A stretch of 64,000 nt of DNA from Arthrobacter alpinus (GCF_001294625.1 NZ_CP012677.1:806001-870000); one strand, 5' to 3'. Positions 8,384-17,372 are shown, numbered from the stretch's first letter. The notes: generated from the sequence alone by a model not told the origin. A program made the numbers and translations.

Positions 8384-9548
8384 AGCGCCGGGCCACCACG
8401 TCCCGGCTCCACTGCTGCGCAAACACGGCACGGACCAGCTGGTGCCGCCTGTCAAGGAACGACGCCGGCGCGGGACGTCCCAGCGCCATGTTCAGCCACG
8501 CCTGAGCAGAGGCCCGGCTGGCCGCCGCCATCCGTGACTGTGCAAAGGCCCCCAGCCGCAACCCAGTGGGTTCTCCGCGCAAGGCGCTGGTGATGATCGG
8601 GGCCAGCGCGGCGGCGTCCAACCACCCCAGGTTCATGCCCTGGCCGCCGATGGGACTGATCTCGTGGGCGGCGTCGCCAATCAAGGCCGCCCGTCCCTGA
8701 ACCATGTGTGTCGCCAGCCGTGTCCGGACGCCAAAGGCGCTGAGCATCGTGTTTCCTTCCGCGGGCACGGACGTTCCCGTGCGTTCCATGATGAGCCCGG
8801 CCAAGTCAGCAGCCGATGCGCCACCAAGGAGCTGCTCCGTGTGGACCACCCAGCGCCGCATCACGCCCGGCAGCGGGAACGACTCCACAATGCCGCCGGT
8901 TTCCAAGTACAGTACCGCCGTGGCCCCGTCGGAGCCGGTGTCTGGAAAGTCCCCCATCAAATACGTGTCTGGGTAGTTGCGCCCACGCGTGGCAATCCCC
9001 AGTTCCCGGCGGACGGCCGAACGCGCCCCGTCAGCGCCAACCACCAGCCGGGCGGTGAACGTCTCGGCATGACGGCCAGATGCATGGTCAGGCCCGGTCC
9101 CGCTCAACCCGTCCCCGGCGTCAGCGGAGGCCCTGAGGGTGACCTGTGCACCGTCGTCGTGCAGGGCCGTGACACTAAGCCCGCGCAGCACGGCGCCCGG
9201 GTCGAGTTCGGCCACCCTAGCCGCAAGCAGCGCCTCGGTGCGGGCCTGCGGGAGGGCCAGGATGAACGGGTATCCGCCACCGATGCCTTCGAAGCGAAGC
9301 CCTGTCACCTCACTCCCGGCGCTGCGTGCCACACCGACAGTGATGTGCACGCCCTCGCGGATCAACGCCGCAGCGATCCCGGCGTCGGCCAGAGCTGCCA
9401 GACCCGGGGGATGGATGCCGATGGCCCGGGAATGAGTGCCGGCCTCGGTGCGCTGTTCAAGGATGCGCACCGTGAGCCCTTGTTGGAGCAGCAACGCGCC
9501 AAGGTGCAGCCCCACCGGCCCGGCGCCCACAATGAGCACATCAAGCAT
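8370..9548 (-). CDS. FAD-dependent aromatic hydroxylase/monooxygenase (srsC-like)
   Basis: 392 residues. DVLIVGAGPVGLHLGALLLQQG is the N-terminal dinucleotide fold, and LIGDAAHEISPIGGQGMNLGWLDA is the second FAD motif of the PheA/TfdB/UbiH hydroxylase class. The ATG start overlaps the upstream methyltransferase stop by 8 bp, giving translational coupling. As third gene of the PKS operon it probably hydroxylates the aromatic ring of the polyketide using NAD(P)H and O2. In Streptomyces griseus the srsABC operon pairs the same three enzyme types for phenolic lipids and quinones; orthology is inferred from layout only. Confidence 0.85.
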   Translation of the reverse strand: MLDVLIVGAGPVGLHLGALLLQQGLTVRILEQRTEAGTHSRAIGIHPPGLAALADAGIAAALIREGVHITVGVARSAGSEVTGLRFEGIGGGYPFILALPQARTEALLAARVAELDPGAVLRGLSVTALHDDGAQVTLRASADAGDGLSGTGPDHASGRHAETFTARLVVGADGARSAVRRELGIATRGRNYPDTYLMGDFPDTGSDGATAVLYLETGGIVESFPLPGVMRRWVVHTEQLLGGASAADLAGLIMERTGTSVPAEGNTMLSAFGVRTRLATHMVQGRAALIGDAAHEISPIGGQGMNLGWLDAAALAPIITSALRGEPTGLRLGAFAQSRMAAASRASAQAWLNMALGRPAPASFLDRRHQLVRAVFAQQWSRDVVARRFSMQ

Positions 9549-10263
9549 GGCGCTCACCCGGAGTCGGTGTGAACAGCAGCAAGTTCCGGTAGGGCCGCTC
9601 CGGGCTAACCGTCCATCCCGGGGCAATGGTTGAGCGCAGTTCGGCGGTCGTGTAGCTGCGCCTGATAGACGTCAGGCCGTCGCTGCGGATGAAGGAGCCG
9701 GGGAAAAACGGCAGGGTCCCGGCGCTGAATAGCGCGTAGGCCACCGGGCTGCGGGCTATGTCGCTGTGCATGGCCAAAGTGGAAGCCAGCTGTTCGGAGT
9801 CGGCGAGCAGGCCCGCCAGATCGGAAGGGGCGAGGTGGTGCAGGATGTGGTTGGAGATGACGACGTCGAAGGCCGCACCCTCCGCCACGAGCTCGGCGCT
9901 GAACGCCTTCCTGTAGCTCAACCCGGGAACCGGGGGCTGGGCAGTCGCGAAAGCGAACGCCCGCTCATCGGGATCGATAGCCGTGATCTGCAGCTTCAAA
10001 GCGTCCCGGGCCGCCCACTTGGCCAGGCTGCGCGCCACGTCGCCGCCGCCACAGCCGATGTCCAGCAGGGTGGTTTCGCTCGAGGCGTGCAGCAGCGGAC
10101 GGATCCGGTGCCGGTAGCATCCGCGCCAGCCTGACACCACGGCGTTGATGAGCGGAAACTGCGCATAGGTGCGGTGCAGTTTTTCCGGATCACAATCCGG
10201 TGAGTCCATTTCCTCCACGGCATCGGGGTCCCGCTGCCGCAGGAACCTCGCCGGATCAGGCAC
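9541..10263 (-). CDS. Class I SAM-dependent methyltransferase (srsB-like)
   Basis: 240 residues from a GTG that overlaps the upstream PKS stop by 8 bp; the longer ATG frame would lie inside the PKS gene. LLDIGCGGGDVARSLAKWA is SAM motif I and FDVVISNHILHHL is the motif IV/post region. It is likely an O- or C-methyltransferase acting on the polyketide product, encoded between the type III PKS and the FAD hydroxylase. The overlaps on both sides suggest a single polycistronic message. Confidence 0.85.
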   Translation of the reverse strand: MPDPARFLRQRDPDAVEEMDSPDCDPEKLHRTYAQFPLINAVVSGWRGCYRHRIRPLLHASSETTLLDIGCGGGDVARSLAKWAARDALKLQITAIDPDERAFAFATAQPPVPGLSYRKAFSAELVAEGAAFDVVISNHILHHLAPSDLAGLLADSEQLASTLAMHSDIARSPVAYALFSAGTLPFFPGSFIRSDGLTSIRRSYTTAELRSTIAPGWTVSPERPYRNLLLFTPTPGERHA

Positions 10264-11488
10264 GGATAGCGCTTTCAAACTCGCTCGGATCCACCCCGAA
10301 AACATCTAGCTCTGACACCGCGTCTGCCCCGCCATCCACTTCCGCAGGCAGCAACGGCAGGGGCGAAACCTTCGTGAAAAGCCCCGTCTCCACGGTCAGA
10401 CCCGGCCCAAACGCCATGGCACAGATGTTCTCCCTGGCCTCCGTAGCAGGCAGGTCCAGGATGTGTTTGAGCACGAACATCACGGTGGCGCTGCTCATGT
10501 TCCCGTAGTTGCGAAGGGTCTCCCGGGCCGGGCGCAACTGTTCTTCTGTCAGCTCCAGTTTGGCCTCCACCTTGTCCAGGATGGAGCGCCCGCCGGGATG
10601 GATGGCCCAGTGGTGGATGTCCCGGTACGGGGCGGTGGCCACAACGGGGTTGTGCGCCAGCAGAGGCTCAAGTGCCGCCACAATGTGCTCGTCGATGATG
10701 CGCGGGACGTAGCTATCCAGCACCATTTCAAAGCCCTCATCGCCAATGTTCCACGCCATGGAATCCTCACCCACCGGAGTCAGCACCGTCTCAAATTCAT
10801 CCAGAACTATGACGGGGCCGGTGGCGGGCAGCTCGCGGGCGGTGACCACAGCGGCTGCCGCGCCGTCGGCGAACAGGGAGGAGCCCATGATGGTGTCGGG
10901 GTTGTTGGAGGTCCGCACATGCAGCGAGCACAGCTCCGCACTGACCACCAGCACCACGGCATGAGGGTCGGCGTCGCAGAAGGCCTTCGCGGCACGCAGG
11001 GCCGGGAAGGCCGCGTAGCAGCCCATGAAGCCCAAGTGGTAGCGCTGCACGGAGGGGTTCAAGCCCAGCGCCCGGACGACCTTGTAGTCGGGGCCGGGGT
11101 TGAAGAATCCTGTGCAGGAGACGGTGATGACGTGGGTGACGTCCGCGGCGGTGATGCCCTCACAGGCGGACACCGCCTTGGTGGCCGCTTCGATGAACAG
11201 CTTGGTGGACTCCACCGTGAATAAGTCATTGCGCACCTTGGTGCTGGGGGAGAGCAGTAGCCCGGTTCCGACGTCGAAGAACACCGGGTCCTCACTGTGG
11301 AAGTCAACACTCATCTCGGCGACGGCGGTGTGCCGGGTATCGATGGCAGCGGAGTCAAAGCACGTGCGCACCAAGCGCTGGCCCAGCCGGGTCAGCCCGG
11401 GTTGGGAGGCAAACACGTCTCTGGCCTGGGGCTGCACCAAGATGGTGGGCGGAACAGCAGTTTCCAAGGATCTCAAGTTGACCGTCAT
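10256..11488 (-). CDS. Type III polyketide synthase
   Basis: 410 residues, chalcone/stilbene synthase superfamily. The catalytic triad is visible: Cys157 in GFMGCYAAFPAL, His297 in AIHPGG and Asn330 in RNYGNMSSA. The enzyme condenses malonyl-CoA units onto an acyl-CoA starter to give alkylresorcinols, alkylpyrones or related phenolics; the starter cannot be told from the sequence. It heads an operon with a methyltransferase and an FAD hydroxylase, each joined by an 8-bp overlap. The region upstream (11489-11700) contains a 9-bp inverted repeat that could be an operator. Confidence 0.92.
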   Translation of the reverse strand: MTVNLRSLETAVPPTILVQPQARDVFASQPGLTRLGQRLVRTCFDSAAIDTRHTAVAEMSVDFHSEDPVFFDVGTGLLLSPSTKVRNDLFTVESTKLFIEAATKAVSACEGITAADVTHVITVSCTGFFNPGPDYKVVRALGLNPSVQRYHLGFMGCYAAFPALRAAKAFCDADPHAVVLVVSAELCSLHVRTSNNPDTIMGSSLFADGAAAAVVTARELPATGPVIVLDEFETVLTPVGEDSMAWNIGDEGFEMVLDSYVPRIIDEHIVAALEPLLAHNPVVATAPYRDIHHWAIHPGGRSILDKVEAKLELTEEQLRPARETLRNYGNMSSATVMFVLKHILDLPATEARENICAMAFGPGLTVETGLFTKVSPLPLLPAEVDGGADAVSELDVFGVDPSEFESAIRA

Positions 11489-11569
11489 AGTCCATTCTTA
11501 GGTGCCGTGGGCAACAAATACAATGGCAAGCCAGGACAAATGTTATCGGCAACAGATTTAAGGAACGTA

Positions 11570-11601
11570 TGGGAGGAAGCCATGATTCACGGTTCCTCCC
11601 A
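11570..11601. promoter_or_regulatory. Inverted repeat upstream of type III PKS operon
   Basis: TGGGAGGAA (11570-11578) and TTCCTCCCA (11593-11601) are perfectly complementary with a 14-nt spacer, about 80 bp upstream of the PKS start. It may be an operator or a hairpin; no regulator gene is adjacent to assign. Confidence 0.35.
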
Positions 11602-11699
11602 CCGGTGGCCTAAGATGGGGAGGACGCCCGATTTGTCAACAGATCCCAAGAACAGATCACATTCGGGGCCGTGGATTTGCCCGTTGGGGCCGTAGAACG

Positions 11700-12020
11700 A
11701 TGGAGGTGACCGCACGCATGGAAGACGGACATAGTCGATCTACCGCACCGCGCGAGCCTCGCCTGCGCCATCGGAACACAACCACCTAAGTAATTCCCCG
11801 CCCATGTGGTGACCCATGGACTGCCTCCAGGTAGCATCTGGTCCACAACCCGTGGGTGGAAAGCCCGGACAGCGGTCCGGGCCAGTGGGTGTTTCCCGGC
11901 AGCGGGTTCGCGCGGTAGCGGTTGAGAGCACCACTCCCCACACCCATTTACTGCACACATTCCTTGCCCGCACCGCAGCCGCAGCCCGGTCCGCACCGCG
12001 GCATGCAGGCGTGTGCTCCC
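11700..12020 (+). promoter_or_regulatory. Long structured leader of mgtE
   Basis: The mgtE start is about 550 bp from the divergent PKS gene and no coding sequence is supported between them. On the plus strand there are several hairpins; the clearest is GCCCGGAC/GTCCGGGC (11863-11882) with an AGCG tetraloop, flanked by CCGTGGGTGG and CAGTGGGTG. Magnesium transporter genes often carry an M-box riboswitch, but the conserved M-box blocks (GGTGAGGCTCC and others) were not found here. A different metal-responsive leader is possible. Confidence 0.3.
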
Positions 12021-12038
12021 ACCGGAGGGAACCGGACC

Positions 12039-13397
12039 ATGATCAAATACCCCGTTCAGACTTTTGAGGACAGTGCCGAGCTCCTGGCCAGGGCCTTGGG
12101 CGCCCACGACCTGGCGGCAGTGTCCCGGTCCATGCTGCCGTTGAACGTCTCTGAGATTCTTGAACAACTGGAACGGCTGAGCACCATCGATCGGGCGGTG
12201 GCCTACCGCACCCTGCCCAAGGGCCGGGCCATTGAGGTTTTTGAACGTCTGGACGCTGCACTTCAAGCCGATCTGGTCTCGGGACTGCAGGAGGCCGACG
12301 TCGCCGAGGTCTTTGCGCAGCTGGGCCCCGACGACCGTGTGGCCCTCCTGGATGAACTGCCTGCCTTGGTAGCCCACCGCCTGATTTCCGGTCTTGACGA
12401 GAAGGAGCGGGCACTCACCAGCACGGTGCTCGGCTACCCGCAGGGCGCTGTGGGCCGCTACATGAGCCCCGAATTTGTCACCACCCACCCGCACCTTTCT
12501 GTGCGGGAAACCTTTGCCAGGGTGCAGGCGCACCTAGACGATGCCGAAAGTGTTTACACCATTCCCGTCACGGACGCCGGGCGCCACCTGGTGGGGGTGG
12601 TGTCCTTGCGCGACGTGCTGCGGGCGGATGACGACGCACTGGTTGCCGACGTTATGAAGCGGCCGTTGAGCTTCCCCGCAACCCAGGATGTGGAGGAAGC
12701 GGCACGCTACTGTGCCGACGCCAAGGTTCTGGTGCTGCCCATCGTGGACGCTGAGGAGCGCCTGGTCGGCATCTTGACCGTTGATGACGCCCTGCAGATC
12801 CTTGAGGATGCCGAAACGGAGGACGCCGCCCGTTCCGGCGGCACCGAACCGCTGCGTCGGCCCTACCTGGCCACCCCCGTGGGTAACATTGTGCGTTCCC
12901 GGGTGGTGTGGCTTCTGGTGCTGGCCCTGGGGGCCACGCTCACCGTCCAGGTCATCGGGGCCTTCGAGGCGACACTGGAACAGCAGGTGGTGCTTTCCTT
13001 GTTTATCCCGTTGCTGATCGGCACCGGCGGCAATACCGGTAACCAGGCGGCCACCACCATCACCCGCGCCCTGGCGCTGGGGGATGTGCGTCCGCGCGAC
13101 TTCCTGAAGGTCTTTGCCCGTGAAGTGCGTGTGGGGGCCTTCCTCGGCCTACTGCTTGGCACCCTCGGATTCGGCATCGCCTCATTTGCCTTCACCGTGC
13201 CGATCGGGCTGGTCATTGGCCTGACACTGCTGAGTGTCTGCACCATGGCGGCCAGCATCGGCGGGCTCATGCCACTGTTGGGTAAGGCCGTCAGGGCCGA
13301 TCCGGCGGTGTTCTCCAACCCGTTCATTTCAACGTTTGTCGACGCCGCTGGCCTGATCGTCTACTTCCTGATTGCCACAGCCGTCCTGGGCCTCTAA
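12039..13397 (+). CDS. mgtE: MgtE-type magnesium transporter
   Basis: 452 residues. Domain order: N domain of about 120 residues (superhelical, LNVSEILEQLERL...), two CBS domains (about 130-255, with YMSPEFVTTHPHLSVRETF and DVMKRPLSFPATQDVEEAARY), then a five-TM channel domain. GTGGNTGNQAATTITRALALGD is the highly conserved Mg-pore segment. The protein imports Mg2+ and is gated by Mg2+ binding to the N/CBS domains. The ATG start is chosen for GGAGGGA eight bases upstream; an in-frame start 117 bp earlier has no such site. It ends at a long perfect hairpin. Confidence 0.94.
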   Translation: MIKYPVQTFEDSAELLARALGAHDLAAVSRSMLPLNVSEILEQLERLSTIDRAVAYRTLPKGRAIEVFERLDAALQADLVSGLQEADVAEVFAQLGPDDRVALLDELPALVAHRLISGLDEKERALTSTVLGYPQGAVGRYMSPEFVTTHPHLSVRETFARVQAHLDDAESVYTIPVTDAGRHLVGVVSLRDVLRADDDALVADVMKRPLSFPATQDVEEAARYCADAKVLVLPIVDAEERLVGILTVDDALQILEDAETEDAARSGGTEPLRRPYLATPVGNIVRSRVVWLLVLALGATLTVQVIGAFEATLEQQVVLSLFIPLLIGTGGNTGNQAATTITRALALGDVRPRDFLKVFAREVRVGAFLGLLLGTLGFGIASFAFTVPIGLVIGLTLLSVCTMAASIGGLMPLLGKAVRADPAVFSNPFISTFVDAAGLIVYFLIATAVLGL

Positions 13398-13405
13398 CCC
13401 CGCCC

Positions 13406-13436
13406 GACGCTCTCGCAGCATTGCTGCGAGAGCGTC
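13406..13436. terminator. Bidirectional terminator, 15-bp perfect stem
   Basis: GACGCTCTCGCAGCA pairs perfectly with TGCTGCGAGAGCGTC around a single T. It separates convergent mgtE and the TetR gene, whose stop codon directly abuts the stem. No clear U run, but the position and stem strength support termination in both directions. Confidence 0.7.
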
Positions 13437-14015
13437 TTAGGCGGGTGCGGCGAGTTTGCCGGAGAAGGTGAACAGGACGGCGTCGGCCACGTCGGCGGCG
13501 GGCTTGTCGGGGCTGAACAGCAACCATTCGAGCCCACCCATCAAGGTTGCGCCGAAAACGCTGCTGGCCATGAGCAGCCGGGCGTCGGTGGACGTCCCGG
13601 GCGGCACCAGCGGGCCCAGGGCTGCCGCAAATTCGGACAGGGCCTCACGGCGCAGAGTGAACATGGACTCCTGCCAGACCCTGTCGGTGCGGAAGATCTC
13701 CGCAGCCATCAGCTTCGCCAGCGCTCGGTTGTCGGCGATCAGGGTCAGCATGGCGTTGACCATGCCTTCTATCCGACCAAACCCGTCTGTCGCCAGCCGT
13801 GCCTCCCGCAACGTGTCCGAGAGTGTGCCTACCCCGGTGGTGAGAAGTTCACCAAACAGCTGGTCTTTGGAGGCAAAGTTGTAATACACGCTGCCCTTGG
13901 CGACTCCCGCCCGTTCTGCCACCTCATCCATGGTGGTGCCGGAAATCCCATGCAGGGCACCCAGCTCCAGTGCGGCGCTCAAGATTGCCTGCTTGGTCGC
14001 TGAGATGCGCGGCAT
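13437..14015 (-). CDS. TetR/AcrR family transcriptional regulator
   Basis: 192 residues. The N-terminal helix-turn-helix is clear (AILSAALELGALHGISGTTMDEVAERAGVAKGSVYYNFASKDQLF, about 10-55); the C-terminal ligand domain is variable. It is the last gene of the ATPase-YhgE-TetR operon, 47 bp after the YhgE gene. It probably represses its own operon through the perfect palindrome at 17168-17181 upstream of the first gene. Ligand unknown; TetR proteins with this layout often respond to membrane-active or toxic compounds. Confidence 0.88.
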   Translation of the reverse strand: MPRISATKQAILSAALELGALHGISGTTMDEVAERAGVAKGSVYYNFASKDQLFGELLTTGVGTLSDTLREARLATDGFGRIEGMVNAMLTLIADNRALAKLMAAEIFRTDRVWQESMFTLRREALSEFAAALGPLVPPGTSTDARLLMASSVFGATLMGGLEWLLFSPDKPAADVADAVLFTFSGKLAAPA

Positions 14016-14062
14016 GGGATTCCTTTGTCAGAGAGGGGTTAGCGGGTGAAGAAAGCGGCGGA

Positions 14063-16393
14063 TTACATTTCCAGTTCCGGGTGCAGGCGCTTGATGGTGA
14101 AGACGCGCTGGCGTCCGGCGCTCCACGAACTAATAGCCACCGAGCCAACAGTGACGACGACCAGGAAGGCGACCGAGATCCACATACGGGAGTCTATTCC
14201 ACCTGTCATCAACTCCCGAAGTCCGTTCACCACATAGGTGGCCGGCATAAACGGGTGCAGGGCCTGGAAGAAGCCGGGGGTGGTTTCCACCGGGTAGGTG
14301 CCCCCTGAGGAGCTGAGCATGAGCATGAGCAGGACCAGGCTGACAACCCTGCCTGCCGCGGTGCCCAAGACGATGATGAACATCTGCTGGAGTGCAAGGA
14401 ATGTCACCGTTGTCAGGTAGATGAACGCTGCCATGGCCAGCGGGTACACAGGGTCAAGCTTGAGCCCCCAGAGCAGCACGGCCACCATGATCAACACCTG
14501 GCCCAACCCAATGGCCAGGGCGGGCAGCAACCCGGTCAGCACGGCCCGAATCCCCGAAGCGCCGGCGGCCAGTGCCCGGGTGGGCAGGGCACGCAGCAGC
14601 AACCAGGAGATGAGGGCGCCAACAAAGGCGGCCAGGGCGATGAAGAACGGGGCAAAGCCCACACCAAAGCTGGAGGACTTGTTATCCCAGCTGGCGTTGA
14701 CGCCCACGGGGTTGGCCAGCACTTGCGCCTTCTCATCCAGTAGGGAGGACGGATCGTTCGGCACTGCCGCACCGCCGTCGCTGAGCTTCTGGGTCAAGGT
14801 GGTGGAGCCTGCGGCCAGCTTCCCGGCCCCTTCCGAGAGGGCTGAGCCGCCCTCTACAAGCTTCCCGGCCCCGGCCACCAGATCGTCGCTGCCAACACGC
14901 AGCGATCCTGCGCCGGCGGCGAGGGAGGAGGCGCCGTCATTGGCTGAGGACGCGCCGGCGGCGAGCTGTGCTGCACCGCCGGAAATACCGGCTGCCCCTG
15001 CCGCAACGTCATCAGAACCGGTGGCCGCGCTCGCGGCTCCGGCGGCCAGCTTGCCGGCCGCGTCATGGAGCTTGCCGGCGCCGTCCGCCAGGGTTTGGGC
15101 ACCAGTGGCGGCGTCGCCAACACCAGTGGTCAGTTTGCCCACACCGCCGGATACCGCTGCGGCGCCCTTCGCGAGCGAGTCGGCACCAGAAGCGAGCGCG
15201 GTGGTGCCGTCAGTGGAGAGCTGGTGAACCCCGGCGGCCAGGGCCGCCGAGCCGCCGGCAACTGGACCCAGCTGGCCTTGGAGTCCCTGGAGCTGCTCAA
15301 TGGTGATGGTTTCACCGTTCTGGGCCTTGGTGATCAGTTCACTAAGATTTTCGGCGGCAGTAGCGGCCCCGGCGGAGACCCCGTCAGCGTTGGTGGCCAG
15401 CGTTGTCACCGACCCGGAGACCTTGGCTGCGCTCGCCGACAGGACCGCTGCGTTCTCCGATACCGAGGTGGCTCCTGTGCCCAATGTTTGGGCCTCAGGG
15501 AGCGAGTCCTTCAACTTCGTCGCCAAGGAGGAGGACCCGTCGGCGAGGGTCTTGCTCGCTGTCGCCAGTTGGCCTGCACCGTTGGAAAGGGTCCCCACAC
15601 CGCTGGCCAGGGAGTTGGCTCCGGCGGACAGTGAGATGGCGCCGTTGTTCAGGGATGCCGTTCCACCTGCCAGCGTGTTGACGCCCTGAGACAAGGCCAT
15701 GGCCCCGGTGGCCAGCTGGCCGGCACCGGCTTGCAAGGTCACGGACCCGTCAGCCAGCGAGTTCATGCCAACAACAAGCGTCCCTGCGCCGTCCTTGGCA
15801 GTGTCGAGTCCGCCGGTGATTTCAGCGGAACCGTCGGCCGCAGCTCGCAGCCCAGTGCCGGCGTCGTGCAAGCCCACAAGCAAGGTGTGCGAGGTTTGTT
15901 CGCCCAACTGCGTGGCGACGGCGTCGCGCACCTGGGACATGGCCTGCTTACCGAGCACGGTGGAGAGGAAGTTGTTGGAGTCGTTGTACTGCACATCTAG
16001 CATGGTTTGTGCGGGCTTGTCGGTGCCTACCGAGACGGCGTTGGTGGAGAAATCCGCCGGGATGCTCAAAGCAAAGTAGTACTTGCCGTCGGCTACGCCT
16101 TGTGCCGCATCGGCGGCGTCAACCTGGTCCCATTTGAGCTCCATGCCTCCCATCAGCTCGTTGGCCAGGTCGGTGCCGGCATGGACTGATTCGGTGCCGT
16201 TCATGGCGCCGGTGTCCTCGTTGACCAAGGCCACGGGGAGATCATTCATGTGCTTGTCGGGGGCTTGGAAGGCCCAGAGATACAGGGCGCCGTAGATCAG
16301 GGGGATGAACAGCATGACGGCGACGGCGATCTTGGGCATCGTGCCGCGTTTGAAACGGCTCAGTTCGGTGCCGGAGGATAGGAAGGCAAACAT
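14063..16393 (-). CDS. YhgE/Pip-family membrane protein
   Basis: 776 residues. An N-terminal TM (about 20-40, MPKIAVAVMLFIPLIYGALYLWAF) is followed by a long extracytoplasmic region (about 45-560) built from Ala/Gly/Leu/Ser-rich short repeats of the X3-Gly type (LAAGA, LASGA, LADGA), a hallmark of YhgE/Pip proteins. At least five C-terminal TM segments resemble an ABC-2 permease (FFIALAAFVGALISWLLL..., and SSSGGTYPVETTPGFFQALHPFMPATYVVNGLRELM). Functions reported for the family include phage receptor (Lactococcus Pip) and type VII secretion-linked roles. Here its partner is the degenerate ATPase immediately upstream (stop adjacent to start). Confidence 0.88.
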   Translation of the reverse strand: MFAFLSSGTELSRFKRGTMPKIAVAVMLFIPLIYGALYLWAFQAPDKHMNDLPVALVNEDTGAMNGTESVHAGTDLANELMGGMELKWDQVDAADAAQGVADGKYYFALSIPADFSTNAVSVGTDKPAQTMLDVQYNDSNNFLSTVLGKQAMSQVRDAVATQLGEQTSHTLLVGLHDAGTGLRAAADGSAEITGGLDTAKDGAGTLVVGMNSLADGSVTLQAGAGQLATGAMALSQGVNTLAGGTASLNNGAISLSAGANSLASGVGTLSNGAGQLATASKTLADGSSSLATKLKDSLPEAQTLGTGATSVSENAAVLSASAAKVSGSVTTLATNADGVSAGAATAAENLSELITKAQNGETITIEQLQGLQGQLGPVAGGSAALAAGVHQLSTDGTTALASGADSLAKGAAAVSGGVGKLTTGVGDAATGAQTLADGAGKLHDAAGKLAAGAASAATGSDDVAAGAAGISGGAAQLAAGASSANDGASSLAAGAGSLRVGSDDLVAGAGKLVEGGSALSEGAGKLAAGSTTLTQKLSDGGAAVPNDPSSLLDEKAQVLANPVGVNASWDNKSSSFGVGFAPFFIALAAFVGALISWLLLRALPTRALAAGASGIRAVLTGLLPALAIGLGQVLIMVAVLLWGLKLDPVYPLAMAAFIYLTTVTFLALQQMFIIVLGTAAGRVVSLVLLMLMLSSSGGTYPVETTPGFFQALHPFMPATYVVNGLRELMTGGIDSRMWISVAFLVVVTVGSVAISSWSAGRQRVFTIKRLHPELEM

Positions 16394-17107
16394 TTAGCGG
16401 GACTCCTCGATCAATTCAGGCTGTGCTGCGGTGTGTGTCATGTCTACGATCTCCGGGTGGCTTTCCAGGGCATCCCAAAGATCGGCGTCAAGGGAGGTAG
16501 CGGAGACCACGACGGCGGTGCTTTCGCTGGCGATGTGCGCCAGGCGCCCCCACAGTACGGCGCGGGATTCGCGGCTGCGGACCTGTTCCAGGTCGTCGAC
16601 GAACAAAATCTCCGGCCCACTCATCAGGGCAAGAGTGATCCGCAGCAAGAACTTTTGGGTGTCGGACAGGTCCCAGATGATGGTGCCAGCGTGGGGGATG
16701 GGCTCGGAGCCAAAGACGGGCCTGCAGACCTGGGCCACGTCCACGTCGTTGAGCTTGCGGACCAGCGAGAACCACGGGGAAAGCCAGGCCCGGCGTTCCC
16801 TCAGGGCGGCTCCCACGGTGACGGAATCTTCGAGGTCGTCGATGCCGGCAAAGCCGCACACAGAGGATAGCTTCTGCACCGCCCTGAGATGGTGCGGAAG
16901 GCGGTACTCCCCAACGGTGAGCTCTCCGGCACCGGGCCTCATCCTCCCGGCCAACGTCAGGAGGAGGCTTGTGCGACCGCTTCCGACATCGCCGCGCAAG
17001 ACGCTCAGGCCGTCGCCGATTTCAAAGGTAAGCGGGCCGTAGACGGGCCCGCGGCTGGCGGACAGCTCAAGGCTGTCGGCGTTGATATGCACCAAGGTTC
17101 CTTTCAT
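16394..17107 (-). CDS. Degenerate ABC-type ATPase paired with YhgE protein
   Basis: 237 residues resembling an ABC nucleotide-binding domain. The P-loop reads GDVGSGRT (39-46), so the invariant lysine is arginine (Arg45). The signature is LSDTQ (147-151) rather than LSGGQ. Walker B is ILFVDD (167-172), so the catalytic Glu position is Asp. ATP binding may persist but hydrolysis is doubtful. It is directly upstream of the YhgE gene and likely forms a complex with it. The ATG at 17107 is preferred over a TTG 30 bp upstream; neither has a good Shine-Dalgarno, so the start is uncertain. Confidence 0.75.
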   Translation of the reverse strand: MKGTLVHINADSLELSASRGPVYGPLTFEIGDGLSVLRGDVGSGRTSLLLTLAGRMRPGAGELTVGEYRLPHHLRAVQKLSSVCGFAGIDDLEDSVTVGAALRERRAWLSPWFSLVRKLNDVDVAQVCRPVFGSEPIPHAGTIIWDLSDTQKFLLRITLALMSGPEILFVDDLEQVRSRESRAVLWGRLAHIASESTAVVVSATSLDADLWDALESHPEIVDMTHTAAQPELIEESR

Positions 17108-17167
17108 GACGCGGGACGGTGCTGGCGGGGTTGCCAAGGCAGGGTTCCGGCAAAATCACTTCTTTAT

Positions 17168-17181
17168 ACTGACTAGTCAGT
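17168..17181. promoter_or_regulatory. TetR-type palindromic operator
   Basis: ACTGACTAGTCAGT is a perfect 14-bp palindrome about 60 bp upstream of the ATPase-YhgE-TetR operon. The form (ACTGAC-TA-GTCAGT) is common for TetR-family sites, and the operon encodes a TetR protein, so autoregulation is the simplest reading. Confidence 0.65.
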
Positions 17182-17372
17182 TTAGCAATATCTTTAGCGT
17201 GCGGTTGACCAGCAGGCAAGTGAGCTTGTTCACTGCGCAGATGACGCGGGTTCACAGGGTTCTAACCCCTGTTAGCTGCACAATCGACAGCGGGGATGCC
17301 GGAAAACGCCCGTGACGCATCCCTCGTTGGCGGGCAGGGGCTTAATTTGGACGGATTTGAGAGAATTGAGAG

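Noticed and set aside
11695..11790. Possible M-box riboswitch before mgtE
   Set aside because: The conserved M-box blocks were not present on the plus strand; only generic hairpins were seen.
11922..12038. Extended N terminus for MgtE
   Set aside because: The added residues are Pro-rich without family similarity, and the ATG at 12039 has the good ribosome-binding site.
14620..15660. Repeat array inside the YhgE gene
   Set aside because: The repeats follow the protein's Ala/Gly/Leu X3G pattern and are normal for YhgE/Pip proteins, not a DNA repeat element.
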